This document shows positions 41,580 to 49,861 of a DNA stretch of 64,000 bases, one piece after another. Under the pieces are notes generated by a model, which did no database searches, had not been told where the DNA came from, and worked only from the letters and a program-made list of their open reading frames with translations. Each line of letters begins with the position of its first letter. The stretch's first letter is position 1. The stretch lies in assembly GCA_042408445.1 (NCBI GenBank), contig JBHORC010000006.1:62001-126000 (forward strand). Reading direction: 5' to 3'. This DNA comes from CF-46 sp042408445. GTDB taxonomy: Bacteria; Chloroflexota; Limnocylindria; Limnocylindrales; CSP1-4. The position numbers were made by a program, and so were the translations under genes.

Positions 41580-42092
41580 CTACGCGCCGTCCCCGAGCCG
41601 TCGCTCCATGAAGACCCAATGGCGCTTGTATTCGTCCGGAATCTCGCTCTCCGGGTAGGCAGCGATGTCGACGAACCCCGCGGAGCGGTAGAGCGCGTGG
41701 GCGGTCGTCATGAAGCCGGAGCTGTCGAGCCGGACGCGGGCGTAGCCATCTTCGGCGGCAGCCGCGAGCAGTTCCTGCAGGAGTCGCCGGCCCGTTCCGC
41801 CCCCGCGATGGGCGGGCTCGACATACATCCGCTTGATCTCTGCCGTTCCGGCGCCGATCCGCCTCAGGCAGCCGACGCCGAACGCGTGCTCGGCGTCGAC
41901 CGCCAGGAGGATGCGGCCGTTCGGCGGCTGGAATTTCCCGATCGCCGCGATGTCCCGGTCGACGGTTTCGCGGACCGGGAGCCGGAAGCCGTAGTGCGAC
42001 TCCAGCTCGTCGTTGCCCCAGGTGAGGTACTCGAGCCACAGGCGCTCGACCTCGGCCAGGTCGTCCGGCAGCCGCGCGCGACGGATGATCAC
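41580..42092 (-). CDS. GNAT family N-acetyltransferase
   Basis: The 170-residue protein transfers an acyl group from acyl-CoA. The CoA-binding loop is 'VEPAHRGGGTGRRLLQELL' (R/Q-x-x-G-x-G/A pattern), preceded by strand 'AEIKRMYV', and followed by 'ALYRSAGFVDIAAYPES'. The GTG at 42092 was chosen because it gives the usual 'IIRRARLPDDLAEVERLW' start. It lies between the CNBD-transporter and the divergent cyclase, and could be part of the same signalling unit, but nothing in it binds nucleotides. The substrate is unknown. Confidence 0.9.
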   Translation of the reverse strand: MIIRRARLPDDLAEVERLWLEYLTWGNDELESHYGFRLPVRETVDRDIAAIGKFQPPNGRILLAVDAEHAFGVGCLRRIGAGTAEIKRMYVEPAHRGGGTGRRLLQELLAAAAEDGYARVRLDSSGFMTTAHALYRSAGFVDIAAYPESEIPDEYKRHWVFMERRLGDGA

Positions 42093-42227
42093 GCGGCCAG
42101 TGTCGCCCAATCCGATCTCCTGGCGAGGTCGGACGGTCGGATCGCCCGGCCAGGATCCGCACGTCCGCGTCCCGTGCCCGATGATGCATTGACCGGGGGA
42201 CAACCGTGGGAACGACTGAGGGGTCAG

Positions 42228-43439
42228 ATGGACGAACCGGCCGGCAGCGCAAGGACGCTGTCGACGGACGAGCTTGCGAGCGAGGCCGGAGCTTCGCCCG
42301 AGCTGGTTCGTCGGCTGCTTCTGGCCGGCGCCATCGAGGCCAACGCGGACGGGACGCACGATGAGCCGAACATCGCGCGCGTCCGGCTCGCCACCGCCCT
42401 GACCGAAGGCGGGATCGACTTCGACGACCTCATGGCGGTCATCGGGAGCGGTGTGTTTCGGCTCGACTGGGTCGCAAGGCTGTGGAGCGTCGCGGAGCCG
42501 AGTGGCCGCACCTTCAATCAGTTCGTCGAGATCCTCGGCGATCGTGCTGGGCAGTTGCCGTCGATCTACGCGGCGTTCGGGCTGGCGGTTCCGCCGGCCG
42601 AGGCGGTCATGCGCCGCGACGAAGAGACGGCGATCGCGGACTTCATCGAATTCTGGGCGATGGTCGACGACCAACCCGACACGTTTCTCCGAGCGGCGCG
42701 GATCGCCGGCGAAGGCGTCCGGCGGATCCAGGTCGGGACCCAGGATCTCTTCGATGAGCTCGGTGGGCCACCAGCCGGTCAGGCTCATCGGGGCAAGGCG
42801 CCCGAGGAGGCGATGCGCCCCTCGATGCGCTTCAGCCCGGTGCTGGGCCAGCTGCTCGTCTGGCTCCAGAAGCGACACATGGAGAGCGAGGTGTTCGGCC
42901 GGGTCGTGGACTACGTCGAGGACGTCCTCGTCGAAAGTGGTCACGTCGATCGGCGGGAGGCGCCTGCGGTCGCGTTCGTCGACCTCACCGGGTACACGCA
43001 GTTGACGATCGAGGCAGGCGACGAGCGGGCGGCCCAGTTCGCGACGACGCTTCAGGCGCTGGCGCAAGCGGCGGCACGGGCCCATCGCGGACGCGTCGTG
43101 AAACTCCTCGGAGACGGCGTGATGCTTCGGTACCCCTCGGCCGCCGACGCGATCCGATCTGTCCGGAGCCTGATGGCCGCGATCGTCGATGCGGGCCTCC
43201 CCGCGGCGCACGCGGGGGTGGCGGTGGGCCCGCTCGTGCTGCGCGACGGCGACGTCTACGGCCACACGGTCAACCTCGCCGCGCGGATCGCCGCGGAGGC
43301 CGGACCCGGGGAGATCCTCGTGCCGCGGGCATTCACGGAGCGACTCGTCGATTCCGGGATCAGCTGGGAAGACGCCCGAGACGCTCGGCTGAAGGGTCTC
43401 GCTGAGCCGGTCCGCCTCGCAAGGATCACCGCCGGTTAG
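42228..43439 (+). CDS. Class III adenylate cyclase with N-terminal regulatory domain
   Basis: The 403-residue protein makes cAMP from ATP. The catalytic domain starts near residue 245 and keeps every canonical residue: metal Asps D252 ('AFVDLTGYT') and D296 ('VKLLGDG'), adenine-selecting K292 and D342 ('GDVYG'), and transition-state N349 and R353 ('VNLAAR'). The first 240 residues are helical, opening with a MerR-like 'LASEAGASPELVRRLLLAG', similar in layout to the regulatory half of mycobacterial Rv1264, an inference. There is no membrane segment. GAGGGG precedes the ATG by about six bases. The nearby MFS-CNBD protein is a candidate target. Confidence 0.92.
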   Translation: MDEPAGSARTLSTDELASEAGASPELVRRLLLAGAIEANADGTHDEPNIARVRLATALTEGGIDFDDLMAVIGSGVFRLDWVARLWSVAEPSGRTFNQFVEILGDRAGQLPSIYAAFGLAVPPAEAVMRRDEETAIADFIEFWAMVDDQPDTFLRAARIAGEGVRRIQVGTQDLFDELGGPPAGQAHRGKAPEEAMRPSMRFSPVLGQLLVWLQKRHMESEVFGRVVDYVEDVLVESGHVDRREAPAVAFVDLTGYTQLTIEAGDERAAQFATTLQALAQAAARAHRGRVVKLLGDGVMLRYPSAADAIRSVRSLMAAIVDAGLPAAHAGVAVGPLVLRDGDVYGHTVNLAARIAAEAGPGEILVPRAFTERLVDSGISWEDARDARLKGLAEPVRLARITAG

Positions 43440-43584
43440 CCGTGGCGGTGCCGCCGCCAGTGCTCGGCACGCGGCGCGTCTGGGCGGAGACGCGACGGCC
43501 GACGGGCGACCACCCCTTGGGCTCGGTCGGGGCGTTTCGCGCGTTCCCTGCCGGTATGGACGCTTGCATCCGCCCGTCCTCGGG

Positions 43585-43607
43585 TATACAGTGAACCATG
43601 TGGTTCA
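43585..43607 (+). promoter_or_regulatory. -10 box and ArsR operator over the start codon
   Basis: TATACA (43585-43590) is followed by TGAACCATGTGGTTCA (43592-43607), a palindrome with 7-bp arms and a two-base spacer. The palindrome covers the predicted transcription start and the GTG start codon at 43600. AACCAT-like sites are usual for ArsR/SdpR repressors paired with AHSA1 proteins. Confidence 0.6.
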
Positions 43608-43965
43608 GTATTTCGACGGTCGACTCGACGCCTCGTTCGCGGCGCTCTCCGATGCCACCCGGCGTGGCGTCCTGGAGCGGCTGGGACGCGGCGACGCGTC
43701 GATCTCGAACCTGGCGGAGGCCTTCCACATGACCCTGACCGGCATGCGGAAGCACGTCGGGGTGCTGGAGCAGGCCGGGCTCGTCACGACCGAGAAGGTC
43801 GGGCGGGTGCGGACGTGCCGGCTCGGGCCTCGGCGACTCGAGGACGAGACCGCGTGGATCGAGCAGCAGCGCCGGCTGTGGGACGCCCGGTTCGACGTGT
43901 TGGAACAAGTCGTCGCGGAGCGACGACAGAAGGAGCGGAACGATGGACACCCGAAACGCGGCTGA
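43600..43965 (+). CDS. ArsR family regulator (AHSA1-associated)
   Basis: The 121-residue winged-helix repressor shows 'FAALSDATRRGVLERLGRGDASISNLAEAFHMTLTGMRKHVGVLEQAGLV', typical of the metal-free ArsR group next to SRPBCC/AHSA1 genes. No Cys metal site is present. The GTG at 43600 lies ten bases after a -10 box and has no ribosome binding site, suggesting a leaderless message; the GTG at 43591 is the alternative. Its 3' end overlaps the AHSA1 gene by 23 bases. Autorepression through the palindrome over the start is likely. Confidence 0.92.
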   Translation: MVQYFDGRLDASFAALSDATRRGVLERLGRGDASISNLAEAFHMTLTGMRKHVGVLEQAGLVTTEKVGRVRTCRLGPRRLEDETAWIEQQRRLWDARFDVLEQVVAERRQKERNDGHPKRG

Positions 43966-44446
43966 GGCCGCTGCCACCCAGGACCGAACGACGATCGAGC
44001 GCGCGTCGGACCGCGAGCTCGTCGTCACCCGGTCGATCAATGGCCCGCGTGACGTCGTGTTCGACGCCTGGACCGATGCCGAGCTGTTCCGGCAGTGGTG
44101 GATCCCGAAGTCGATGGGCCTGAACCTGCTCTCGTGCGAGGTCGATGCCCGGGTCGGCGGCGGCTACCGGCTCACGTTCGACGTCGGCGCCCCCGAGCCG
44201 ATGGCGTTCTTCGGCCGATATCTCGAGGTGACGCCGCCGTCGCGTCTCGTCTGGACCAACGAGGAAGGCGACGAGGGGACGGTCGTGACCACCGTCACGT
44301 TCGAGGAGGACCACGGCCGGACTCGGCTCGTCGTCCACGACCTCTATCCCTCCAAGGAGGCGCTCGACGAGGCGATGGCCTCCGGGGCGACGGGCTGGAA
44401 CTCCGAGTCGTTCGACCAGCTGGACGAGCTGCTCCGCCGAGCGTGA
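43943..44446 (+). CDS. AHSA1/SRPBCC domain protein
   Basis: The 167-residue protein has the activator-of-Hsp90-like SRPBCC pattern: 'LVVTRSINGPRDVVFDAWTDAELFRQWWIPKSMG', then 'GGGYRLTFDVG', 'SRLVWTNEEG' and a C-terminal 'GWNSESFDQLDELL'. These bacterial proteins are usually co-regulated with an ArsR repressor, as here, and probably bind a small hydrophobic ligand. AAGGAG is placed well before the ATG at 43943 inside the ArsR gene, so translation is independent of the overlap. Confidence 0.93.
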   Translation: MDTRNAAEAAATQDRTTIERASDRELVVTRSINGPRDVVFDAWTDAELFRQWWIPKSMGLNLLSCEVDARVGGGYRLTFDVGAPEPMAFFGRYLEVTPPSRLVWTNEEGDEGTVVTTVTFEEDHGRTRLVVHDLYPSKEALDEAMASGATGWNSESFDQLDELLRRA

Positions 44447-44449
44447 GCT

Positions 44450-44806
44450 TCAGCCCGGCGTGGCGATCGGTCGGATCTCGACGCCGCCGTGTGCGGCCGT
44501 CGCCTCGGGGATCCGGGCCGCGAGCTCGGTGGCTTCGTGGATGTCCCTCGCCTCGAGCAGGTAGTAGCCGCCGACGATCTCCGGCGAGACGTGGAACGGG
44601 CCATTCGTGATCGTCGGATTGCCCGAAGGGTCGCCGCGGATGCTGACGGAATTGGCGGGAGGCTCCAGCTCGTTCACGCCGAGGATCGCGGATCCCGCCG
44701 ACGCGATGAGCTCCTGGTGCCGGTCGCCGTTCGCCGAGTGCCACTCCGCCGGGAGATCGGCCCATGTCTGCTCGTCGCCGTAGATCAGGACGAGGAATTT
44801 CGCCAT
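44450..44806 (-). CDS. YCII-related domain protein
   Basis: The 118-residue dimeric alpha-beta protein belongs to the YCII/DGPF family: 'KFLVLIYGDEQTWADLP' start, 'TITNGPFHVSPEIVGGYYLLEARDIHEATELAARIPEA' core, with 'NGPF' in place of the common 'DGPF'. Such proteins often sit near ECF sigma or AHSA1/ArsR genes. The biochemical role is unknown. It is convergent with the AHSA1 gene, with three bases between the two stops. Confidence 0.92.
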   Translation of the reverse strand: MAKFLVLIYGDEQTWADLPAEWHSANGDRHQELIASAGSAILGVNELEPPANSVSIRGDPSGNPTITNGPFHVSPEIVGGYYLLEARDIHEATELAARIPEATAAHGGVEIRPIATPG

Positions 44807-44946
44807 CGGAAGCCCACCTTGTGCGGCGCCGTCGCGCGATCGATCACGTCACGCACGAGCATAGGCCGAAGCTGGAACGCTCAGATCGAGCGGCGTCGCC
44901 GAGATCGTGGTGCCCAGCCTGCTCGCGCCGTCCGCGGGCACGCCCG

Positions 44947-45225
44947 TCACCCGCCCTGAGGCGCCGCGCCGTACTCCTCGTCCGTGACGTGGTCGCCCCA
45001 CACCGCTGGGTTCCCGTCGTCACCGACGTCGAGCATCGCGAGGTGGACCATGAACCGGGCGGCCGAGGCGCCGTGCCAGCGCTCCTCGTCGGGCTCGATG
45101 AACACCCGGTCGCCCGCACGGATCACCTCGACCGGACCGCCGCGTCGCTGGACGAGGCCGACCCCTTTGGTCACCGACAGCGACTGACCCAGCGGGTGAC
45201 GATGCCAGGCAGTTGTGCGTGGTCC
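44947..45225 (-). pseudogene. 5'-truncated cupin-domain protein
   Basis: The minus strand encodes most of a small cupin: 'RTTAWHRHPLGQSL' (metal-binding HxH), 'VTKGVGLVQRRGGPVEVIR', 'GDRVFIEPDEERWHGA' and 'FMVHLAML', close to the (R)-mandelonitrile-lyase-like cupins. The roughly 40 N-terminal residues expected before this are unrecognisable. The only start codon (GTG 45174) would remove the metal motif. Either the gene is decayed or it uses an unrecognised start. It ends downstream beside the YCII gene. Confidence 0.6.
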
Positions 45226-45312
45226 CGGTCCTATCGCCCGCCGTACATCCCCTGAGCGTTTCCAGCCGCGGCTTCGTCTGCTGACCAGACGGATCGCTTG
45301 GAGGGACTCGGC

Positions 45313-46662
45313 ATGCGGCGGCGGACAGCCTGGATCTCGCTCGCGGTGATCACCGCGCTCAGCGCCGGCTGCGGATCGGCAACGACGTCGCCGTCTGCCG
45401 CGGGCGGCTCTGGAACGCCTTCGTCGTCAACGTCGGCGGCGGCGGCGGCGAGCGCGTCGAGCGGGCCTGCGGCCAGCGCGACGGAATCGGGCGCGGTCGG
45501 CGCGCTGGTCGCCTCCGATCTCGACACGATCGATCAGGCCGTTCGGTCGAAGCATCCGGATCCGTGGGTGAACCACTCCGAGGCGGCCTGGAAGGCGAAG
45601 CTCGCGGAGCTCCGCGCGTCCCTCCCGACCGCGACGCCGGACCAGGCACTGGTCCAGCTCCAGAGTCTCGTCGCCCTCCTCGACACGCACTCCGCGCTGT
45701 TCCTTCCGCCCGGCGATTCGTTTCCGATCGTGACGCACCGTTTCGCCGAGGGCTTCTTCATCACCGCCGCACGCGACGCCTCGCTCGTCGGGGCGCGCAT
45801 CGATGCCATCGATGGGACGCCGGTCGCGAAGGTCGAGGCCGCGCTCCGGCCACTGATCGCGGCGGACAACGACAGCGCGATCCTCGACGCGATCAACCTG
45901 TCCGGCATCGACCCCGAGGGCGATCGTCGGATGGGGTCGCCGAACGTCCTGCACGGGCTCGGCATCATCGCGGACTCCGCGAAGGCGACCTTCACCGTCA
46001 CTCGACCGGACGGCAAGCGTTCGGACGTGGTCCTGGAGGCGGCGCCGAACCAGGAGCTGTACGACGAGTTCCACGTGACGGGCGGCCTCAACGGTGCGGC
46101 GCCACGGGCGGTGGCACGGCGGAACGACGTCGTCTGGACCCTGGCGGACCCGAAGACGCACACGTTCCTGTTCAGCGTCAACGACATGCACGAGGACGGG
46201 ATCCCCGCTGCCCTCACCGCGATGCGTGCCGCGCTGGACGACGGATCTGCGGACCGGGTGATCCTCGACCTGCGCTATGCGCGGGGCGGGAGCTCGAAGG
46301 CGATGGACGGGCTGGTCGCCGCGCTGGTCGCGGACAAGCGGGTCAATCGGCCCGGCGGGTTGGACGTCCTGATCGGCCGCGAGGACGTCTCCGCGTCGAC
46401 GACGGTCATTGCGAAGATCGACGTTCGAACGAAGGCCGTCTTCATCGGCGAGCCGACTCCTGCGCGCGCGGACAACTTCCTGAATCCGGAAGACGTGGAC
46501 CTACCGGCGTCGGGCTGGAAGCTGTCGATCCCGACCTTCAGCTGGCACACCGGCGATCCGCGGTCCTCGATCGATCCTGACGTCGCCGTGCCGACGACGG
46601 CCGCTGACTTCTTCGCGGGCCGCGACGCAACGCTCGAAGCGGCGCTTGCCGATCGGACGTGA
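45313..46662 (+). CDS. Lipoprotein of the peptidase S41 family
   Basis: The 449-residue protein has a signal peptide with lipobox 'LSAGCGS', a Ser/Ala linker to about residue 65 and a C-terminal-processing-protease-like body. 'VILDLRYARGGSSKAM', 'VLIGREDVSASTTVIAKI' (candidate nucleophile Ser), 'AVFIGEPTPARADNF' and 'DPDVAVPTTAADFFAGRD' follow the order of S41 proteins. A PDZ-like region spans about 170-215 ('ARIDAIDGTPVAKVEAALRP'). GGAGGG lies eight bases before the ATG at 45313, preferred over the TTG at 45298. It probably trims or binds envelope proteins. Confidence 0.85.
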   Translation: MRRRTAWISLAVITALSAGCGSATTSPSAAGGSGTPSSSTSAAAAASASSGPAASATESGAVGALVASDLDTIDQAVRSKHPDPWVNHSEAAWKAKLAELRASLPTATPDQALVQLQSLVALLDTHSALFLPPGDSFPIVTHRFAEGFFITAARDASLVGARIDAIDGTPVAKVEAALRPLIAADNDSAILDAINLSGIDPEGDRRMGSPNVLHGLGIIADSAKATFTVTRPDGKRSDVVLEAAPNQELYDEFHVTGGLNGAAPRAVARRNDVVWTLADPKTHTFLFSVNDMHEDGIPAALTAMRAALDDGSADRVILDLRYARGGSSKAMDGLVAALVADKRVNRPGGLDVLIGREDVSASTTVIAKIDVRTKAVFIGEPTPARADNFLNPEDVDLPASGWKLSIPTFSWHTGDPRSSIDPDVAVPTTAADFFAGRDATLEAALADRT

Positions 46663-46688
46663 CCTCGGCTCAGCGGCTCGACCACGGG

Positions 46689-47381
46689 TCAGCCCACGAA
46701 GAAGAGGGCGCTGCGGAGACCCGAGCCGTCCGTGAGGACGTGCGAGACGCTCACCCAGCGGAGGGATCCGGTTCGCCAGGCAACCCAGCCCCATGACAGC
46801 CCGAGCGCAATTGCGGCGATTGCGTACGCGGCCCGCCCCATCGCCGAGGGGTGGATGACCTGTGGCGCGACGTGCCATCCCCCGAAGCCGACGGCGGGCC
46901 AGACCCAGCCAAGCCAGACGTTCGTCGGCCAGTAGCTGACGTAGACGCCCCGCCAAAGGACTTCCTCGAGCGTGGCGTTCGCGACGGCAACGGCGCTGAT
47001 CGTCGCGACCATCGCCGGCGTCGCCTCGCCGAGCTCGGGCAGGAGGCGCGTGGCGATCGCCCCGAGCGGCGGCCAGAGCAGGAGCGCAGCCCCGAGCGCG
47101 GCGGCCGGAAGGCCGAGCCGCGGCCGAGCGCAACCGAACAGCTGGCGAACTCGGTTCGTGCCGAGCAACCCGACCGAGAGTCCCGCACATGCCGTCCAGT
47201 ACACGCCGAACCCAGCAACGTAACCGCCGCGATCGCCAAACAACGCCTTCGTCCCGATAAAGGTGGCCGTCATGGCGAGCGGCATCGCGACGGGCAGCGC
47301 GACGGCGATGGCGCGGCGCGCGTCGAGGCCCGTCTTCATCCGTTCCGTGGCCACGTTCTTGACGGACATCCGGGAGCTCAT
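46689..47381 (-). CDS. CPBP family intramembrane metalloprotease
   Basis: The 230-residue membrane protein has about six hydrophobic helices and the CPBP (Abi/Rce1-like) motifs: 'ATLEEVLWRGVYVSYW' (EExxxR), 'AVGFGGWHVAPQ' (FxxxH) and 'VSVSHVLTDGSG' (H and D). These glutamate-type proteases process prenylated or bacteriocin-like peptides or provide immunity; the target is unknown. Possible starts are ATG 47381, 47369 and 47339; the first is used. It is convergent with the S41 gene. Confidence 0.88.
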   Translation of the reverse strand: MSSRMSVKNVATERMKTGLDARRAIAVALPVAMPLAMTATFIGTKALFGDRGGYVAGFGVYWTACAGLSVGLLGTNRVRQLFGCARPRLGLPAAALGAALLLWPPLGAIATRLLPELGEATPAMVATISAVAVANATLEEVLWRGVYVSYWPTNVWLGWVWPAVGFGGWHVAPQVIHPSAMGRAAYAIAAIALGLSWGWVAWRTGSLRWVSVSHVLTDGSGLRSALFFVG

Positions 47382-47582
47382 GCTCCGGTTATCGCGCACG
47401 GTGCTGCTGCGCGGTAGGTCCGAAGGTCCCGTCCAGTGCCCGGGACTCAGGGCGGCGCGGTGCTGTTCCGGGGCGTCCGGGCGTCGCGCGGTCCGCCAGC
47501 GACGCCGCCCCACCTTCGCGCGGAGTGCTGCACGATGACGGCGGGCGCCTTCGGGCCGAGACACCTTCGTCAGGAGTGACTC

Positions 47583-48155
47583 TTGAACGAGACATACCTC
47601 GCACTTCTCCGCGGGATCAATGTCGGCGGGCGGAATCGGGTGCCGATGGCCGCCCTGCGAGCACTCCTCGAGGACCTCGGGTTCTCCAACGTCGCCACCT
47701 ACATCGCCAGCGGCAACGTGATGCTGGAGTCCGATCGGGGCCACGACGCGATCCAGGCCGACATCGAGCGGGCGCTTCCGAAGGCGTTCGACCTCCATTC
47801 CGAGCTCGTCAAGGTGCTGGTCCTGTCCCGGGAACAGCTCGAAGCCGTCGTCCGGAACAAGCCGCAGGGCTTCGGCGAGCAGCCGGACCGATACCACAGC
47901 GACGCCATCTTCCTGATGGGGATCGATGCGGCCGAGGCGATGCCCGCCTTCGATCCACGCGAGGGTGTCGACACGGTGTGGCCGGGTGACGGCGTGATCT
48001 ATTCCCAGCGCCTCAGCTCGCTCCGAACGAAGAGCCGTCTCGGCAAGATCGTCGGGTCGCCGGCGTACGGATCGATGACGATCCGGAGCTGGCAGACGAC
48101 GATCGCGTTGCTCGAATTGCTCCGCGCGAGGGGCAGCGCGGACAGCGCGAAGTAG
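47583..48155 (+). CDS. DUF1697 protein
   Basis: The 190-residue protein matches DUF1697 from its first residues, 'ETYLALLRGINVGGRNRVPMAALRALLEDLGFSNVATYIASGNVML', to the C-terminal 'RSWQTTIALLELL'. The family is common in soil bacteria and has no known function. Initiation is at TTG 47583, supported by AGGAG about eight bases upstream and by the family's invariant N-terminus. It is a single gene. Confidence 0.93.
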   Translation: MNETYLALLRGINVGGRNRVPMAALRALLEDLGFSNVATYIASGNVMLESDRGHDAIQADIERALPKAFDLHSELVKVLVLSREQLEAVVRNKPQGFGEQPDRYHSDAIFLMGIDAAEAMPAFDPREGVDTVWPGDGVIYSQRLSSLRTKSRLGKIVGSPAYGSMTIRSWQTTIALLELLRARGSADSAK

Positions 48156-48256
48156 CGCCTCGAACGCGCCGCGGCCCCGCCCGCCGCGCGCCGCGCCTGG
48201 CACGCGTCGCGATTCGTCCCATTGACCGGATCGGCGCTCGCTCGCAGATTCGGCCC

Positions 48257-48700
48257 GTGACCGTCGCGGCAGCTTCTCGAACGCGAACCCGCGCCCGCGA
48301 GTGGCTCGCGATCGTCGTTGCCCTCGGTGGCCTGGTGGCCTGCGCGGCGCCACCGGTCCCGAGCGCGTCGACCCGGCCGCTCGGACCGGGCGAGCAATGG
48401 CTGCCCACCGTTCCTCCGGGCCTGTGCGCCGGCGGCGGAGCCACGACCGAGATCCGCCTGCACGGATCGTCGTCCGACCCGCGCATCGCGTGGCTGGAGA
48501 TGCCGGACGGATCGCGTCGCCAGGTGTCGTGGCTGCCGGGAACGAGCGCGAGGTTCACACCGGACCTCGAGGTGATCGGGCCGGATGGTCGCATCGTCGC
48601 CCGTGAAGGAGCGCTGATCACCGGCACCTGCACGATCGGGCCGGACGCCCTGGTCGCGGAGTTCGGACCGGCTCCATCCACCGCCACGGGAGCCGGCTGA
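48257..48700 (+). CDS. Hypothetical lipoprotein
   Basis: The 147-residue protein has a basic N-terminus, a hydrophobic stretch ending in lipobox 'GGLVACAA', then a small beta-rich domain with two Cys ('PGLCAGGGATTEIRL', 'ITGTCTIGPDALVAEFG') that could form a disulfide. No family was recognised. It is the first of three small lipoprotein genes in a row. The GTG at 48257 has no clear ribosome binding site. Confidence 0.65.
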   Translation: MTVAAASRTRTRAREWLAIVVALGGLVACAAPPVPSASTRPLGPGEQWLPTVPPGLCAGGGATTEIRLHGSSSDPRIAWLEMPDGSRRQVSWLPGTSARFTPDLEVIGPDGRIVAREGALITGTCTIGPDALVAEFGPAPSTATGAG

Positions 48701-48810
48701 GCAGCGAGCGCCCTCCGCCGGGCCGTCGCGCCGGCGCGTCGACGCGACGACGGGACAGCGACCCTGCCAGACTTCCGGTAATCGCATAAGGACGTGGGAG
48801 GGGAACGGCC

Positions 48811-49332
48811 GTGAACCGTCACAACGTGCCGCTGCTCGGGCTTGTCGCCGTCGCCGTGCTCACCGTCGCGTGTGGGACCGCGCGTGCGGGAGAGGGAGCG
48901 GCTCCGACCGCTGTTCCAGTTGTCCAGGACGTGGTCGTCGTCGACCGCGCCGCCCTCGCCGACCGGTATCTCGCGCTCGCGGGTCCGCTGAACGTCCGCG
49001 TTCGCGACCTCGGCAAGCGCGTCGATCAGGCGAACGATCTCGCGGCCATGCACGCGATCTCGCTCGAATATGCGGCGGTCGAGGACGAGCTCGTGACCGG
49101 GCTGCGGGCCCTGACGGTCCCCGACGATCTCAAGCCGATGTTCGTTGCCGCCATCGCCGCCGCAGAGCAGGTCGCCGCGCTGAATCGCCGGGCCGCAAGC
49201 GGGGGCGACATCGCCGGTGTTGGCGCATCTCTCGGCGTCGCGCTCGACTCGCAGCGACTCGCCCTCGGTCGCGTGCGAGACGCCCTCGGCCTCGGCCCCG
49301 TGCCAGGCGGCGTAGAGGACGACGCGGGCTGA
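48811..49332 (+). CDS. Hypothetical lipoprotein with helical domain
   Basis: The 173-residue protein starts with 'LGLVAVAVLTVACGT', a lipoprotein signal. A predicted helical bundle follows ('ADRYLALAGPLNVRVRDLGKRVDQAND', 'KPMFVAAIAAAEQVAALNRR'). No family was recognised. GGGAGGGG precedes the GTG start by seven bases, a strong site. It is second in the lipoprotein trio. Confidence 0.7.
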   Translation: MNRHNVPLLGLVAVAVLTVACGTARAGEGAAPTAVPVVQDVVVVDRAALADRYLALAGPLNVRVRDLGKRVDQANDLAAMHAISLEYAAVEDELVTGLRALTVPDDLKPMFVAAIAAAEQVAALNRRAASGGDIAGVGASLGVALDSQRLALGRVRDALGLGPVPGGVEDDAG

Positions 49333-49386
49333 GCCCCCGGCTGCCCCCGTGGTGGTCGTCGCCGGCCTCGATGGAGGGGCCCGGTC

Positions 49387-49815
49387 GTGGCCATGACCGG
49401 CCGTCGCCTCCACCGACGCGCCGTCGCCGCATCGCTGCTGGCCGGGGCTCTTCTCGTTGCGTGCCAAGGCGTCGCCCGGAGCGACCCGGTCGTCGACGGC
49501 TGGCCGATCGGCCCCGAGGTCGCGTGCACGGCCGACGTCCGGTGCCCGGAGCTCATCGCGATCGCGACGGCGGCGCTCGATCTCCGTGACCGCGGCCACC
49601 CCGCGGTCGTCCGGGCAGCCCTTCACGCCGACGGCAAGACGTTTGACGCCGACGGCAACCGGCTCCTCTACACCAGCAGCGGCCGCTCCTACGGAGTCGT
49701 TCGCTTCGACCTCGCCGACGGCAGCGTCCGCGCGATCGGCCTCGGCGCGGCGGGCCCCGACCCGACGATCCGCGCGTTCGACCACGGCGTCGCTGGCGGC
49801 GCTTCGGCTCCCTGA
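49387..49815 (+). CDS. Hypothetical lipoprotein
   Basis: The 142-residue protein has the signal 'AASLLAGALLVACQG', a 'CTADVRCPELIAIATAAL' segment with a Cys pair, and a strand-rich end ('LLYTSSGRSYGVVRFDLADGS'). No family was recognised. GGAGGGG lies seven bases before the GTG. It is third in the lipoprotein trio, 54 bases after the second. Confidence 0.65.
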   Translation: MAMTGRRLHRRAVAASLLAGALLVACQGVARSDPVVDGWPIGPEVACTADVRCPELIAIATAALDLRDRGHPAVVRAALHADGKTFDADGNRLLYTSSGRSYGVVRFDLADGSVRAIGLGAAGPDPTIRAFDHGVAGGASAP

Positions 49816-49861
49816 GCGCGCCGCGACCCTGCGAGGCCGGACGCGGCGCCATACTCCGAAC

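Noticed and set aside
47525..47989. Plus-strand frame of 154 codons
   Set aside because: It is out of frame with the DUF1697 gene, which covers the region with a complete family match.
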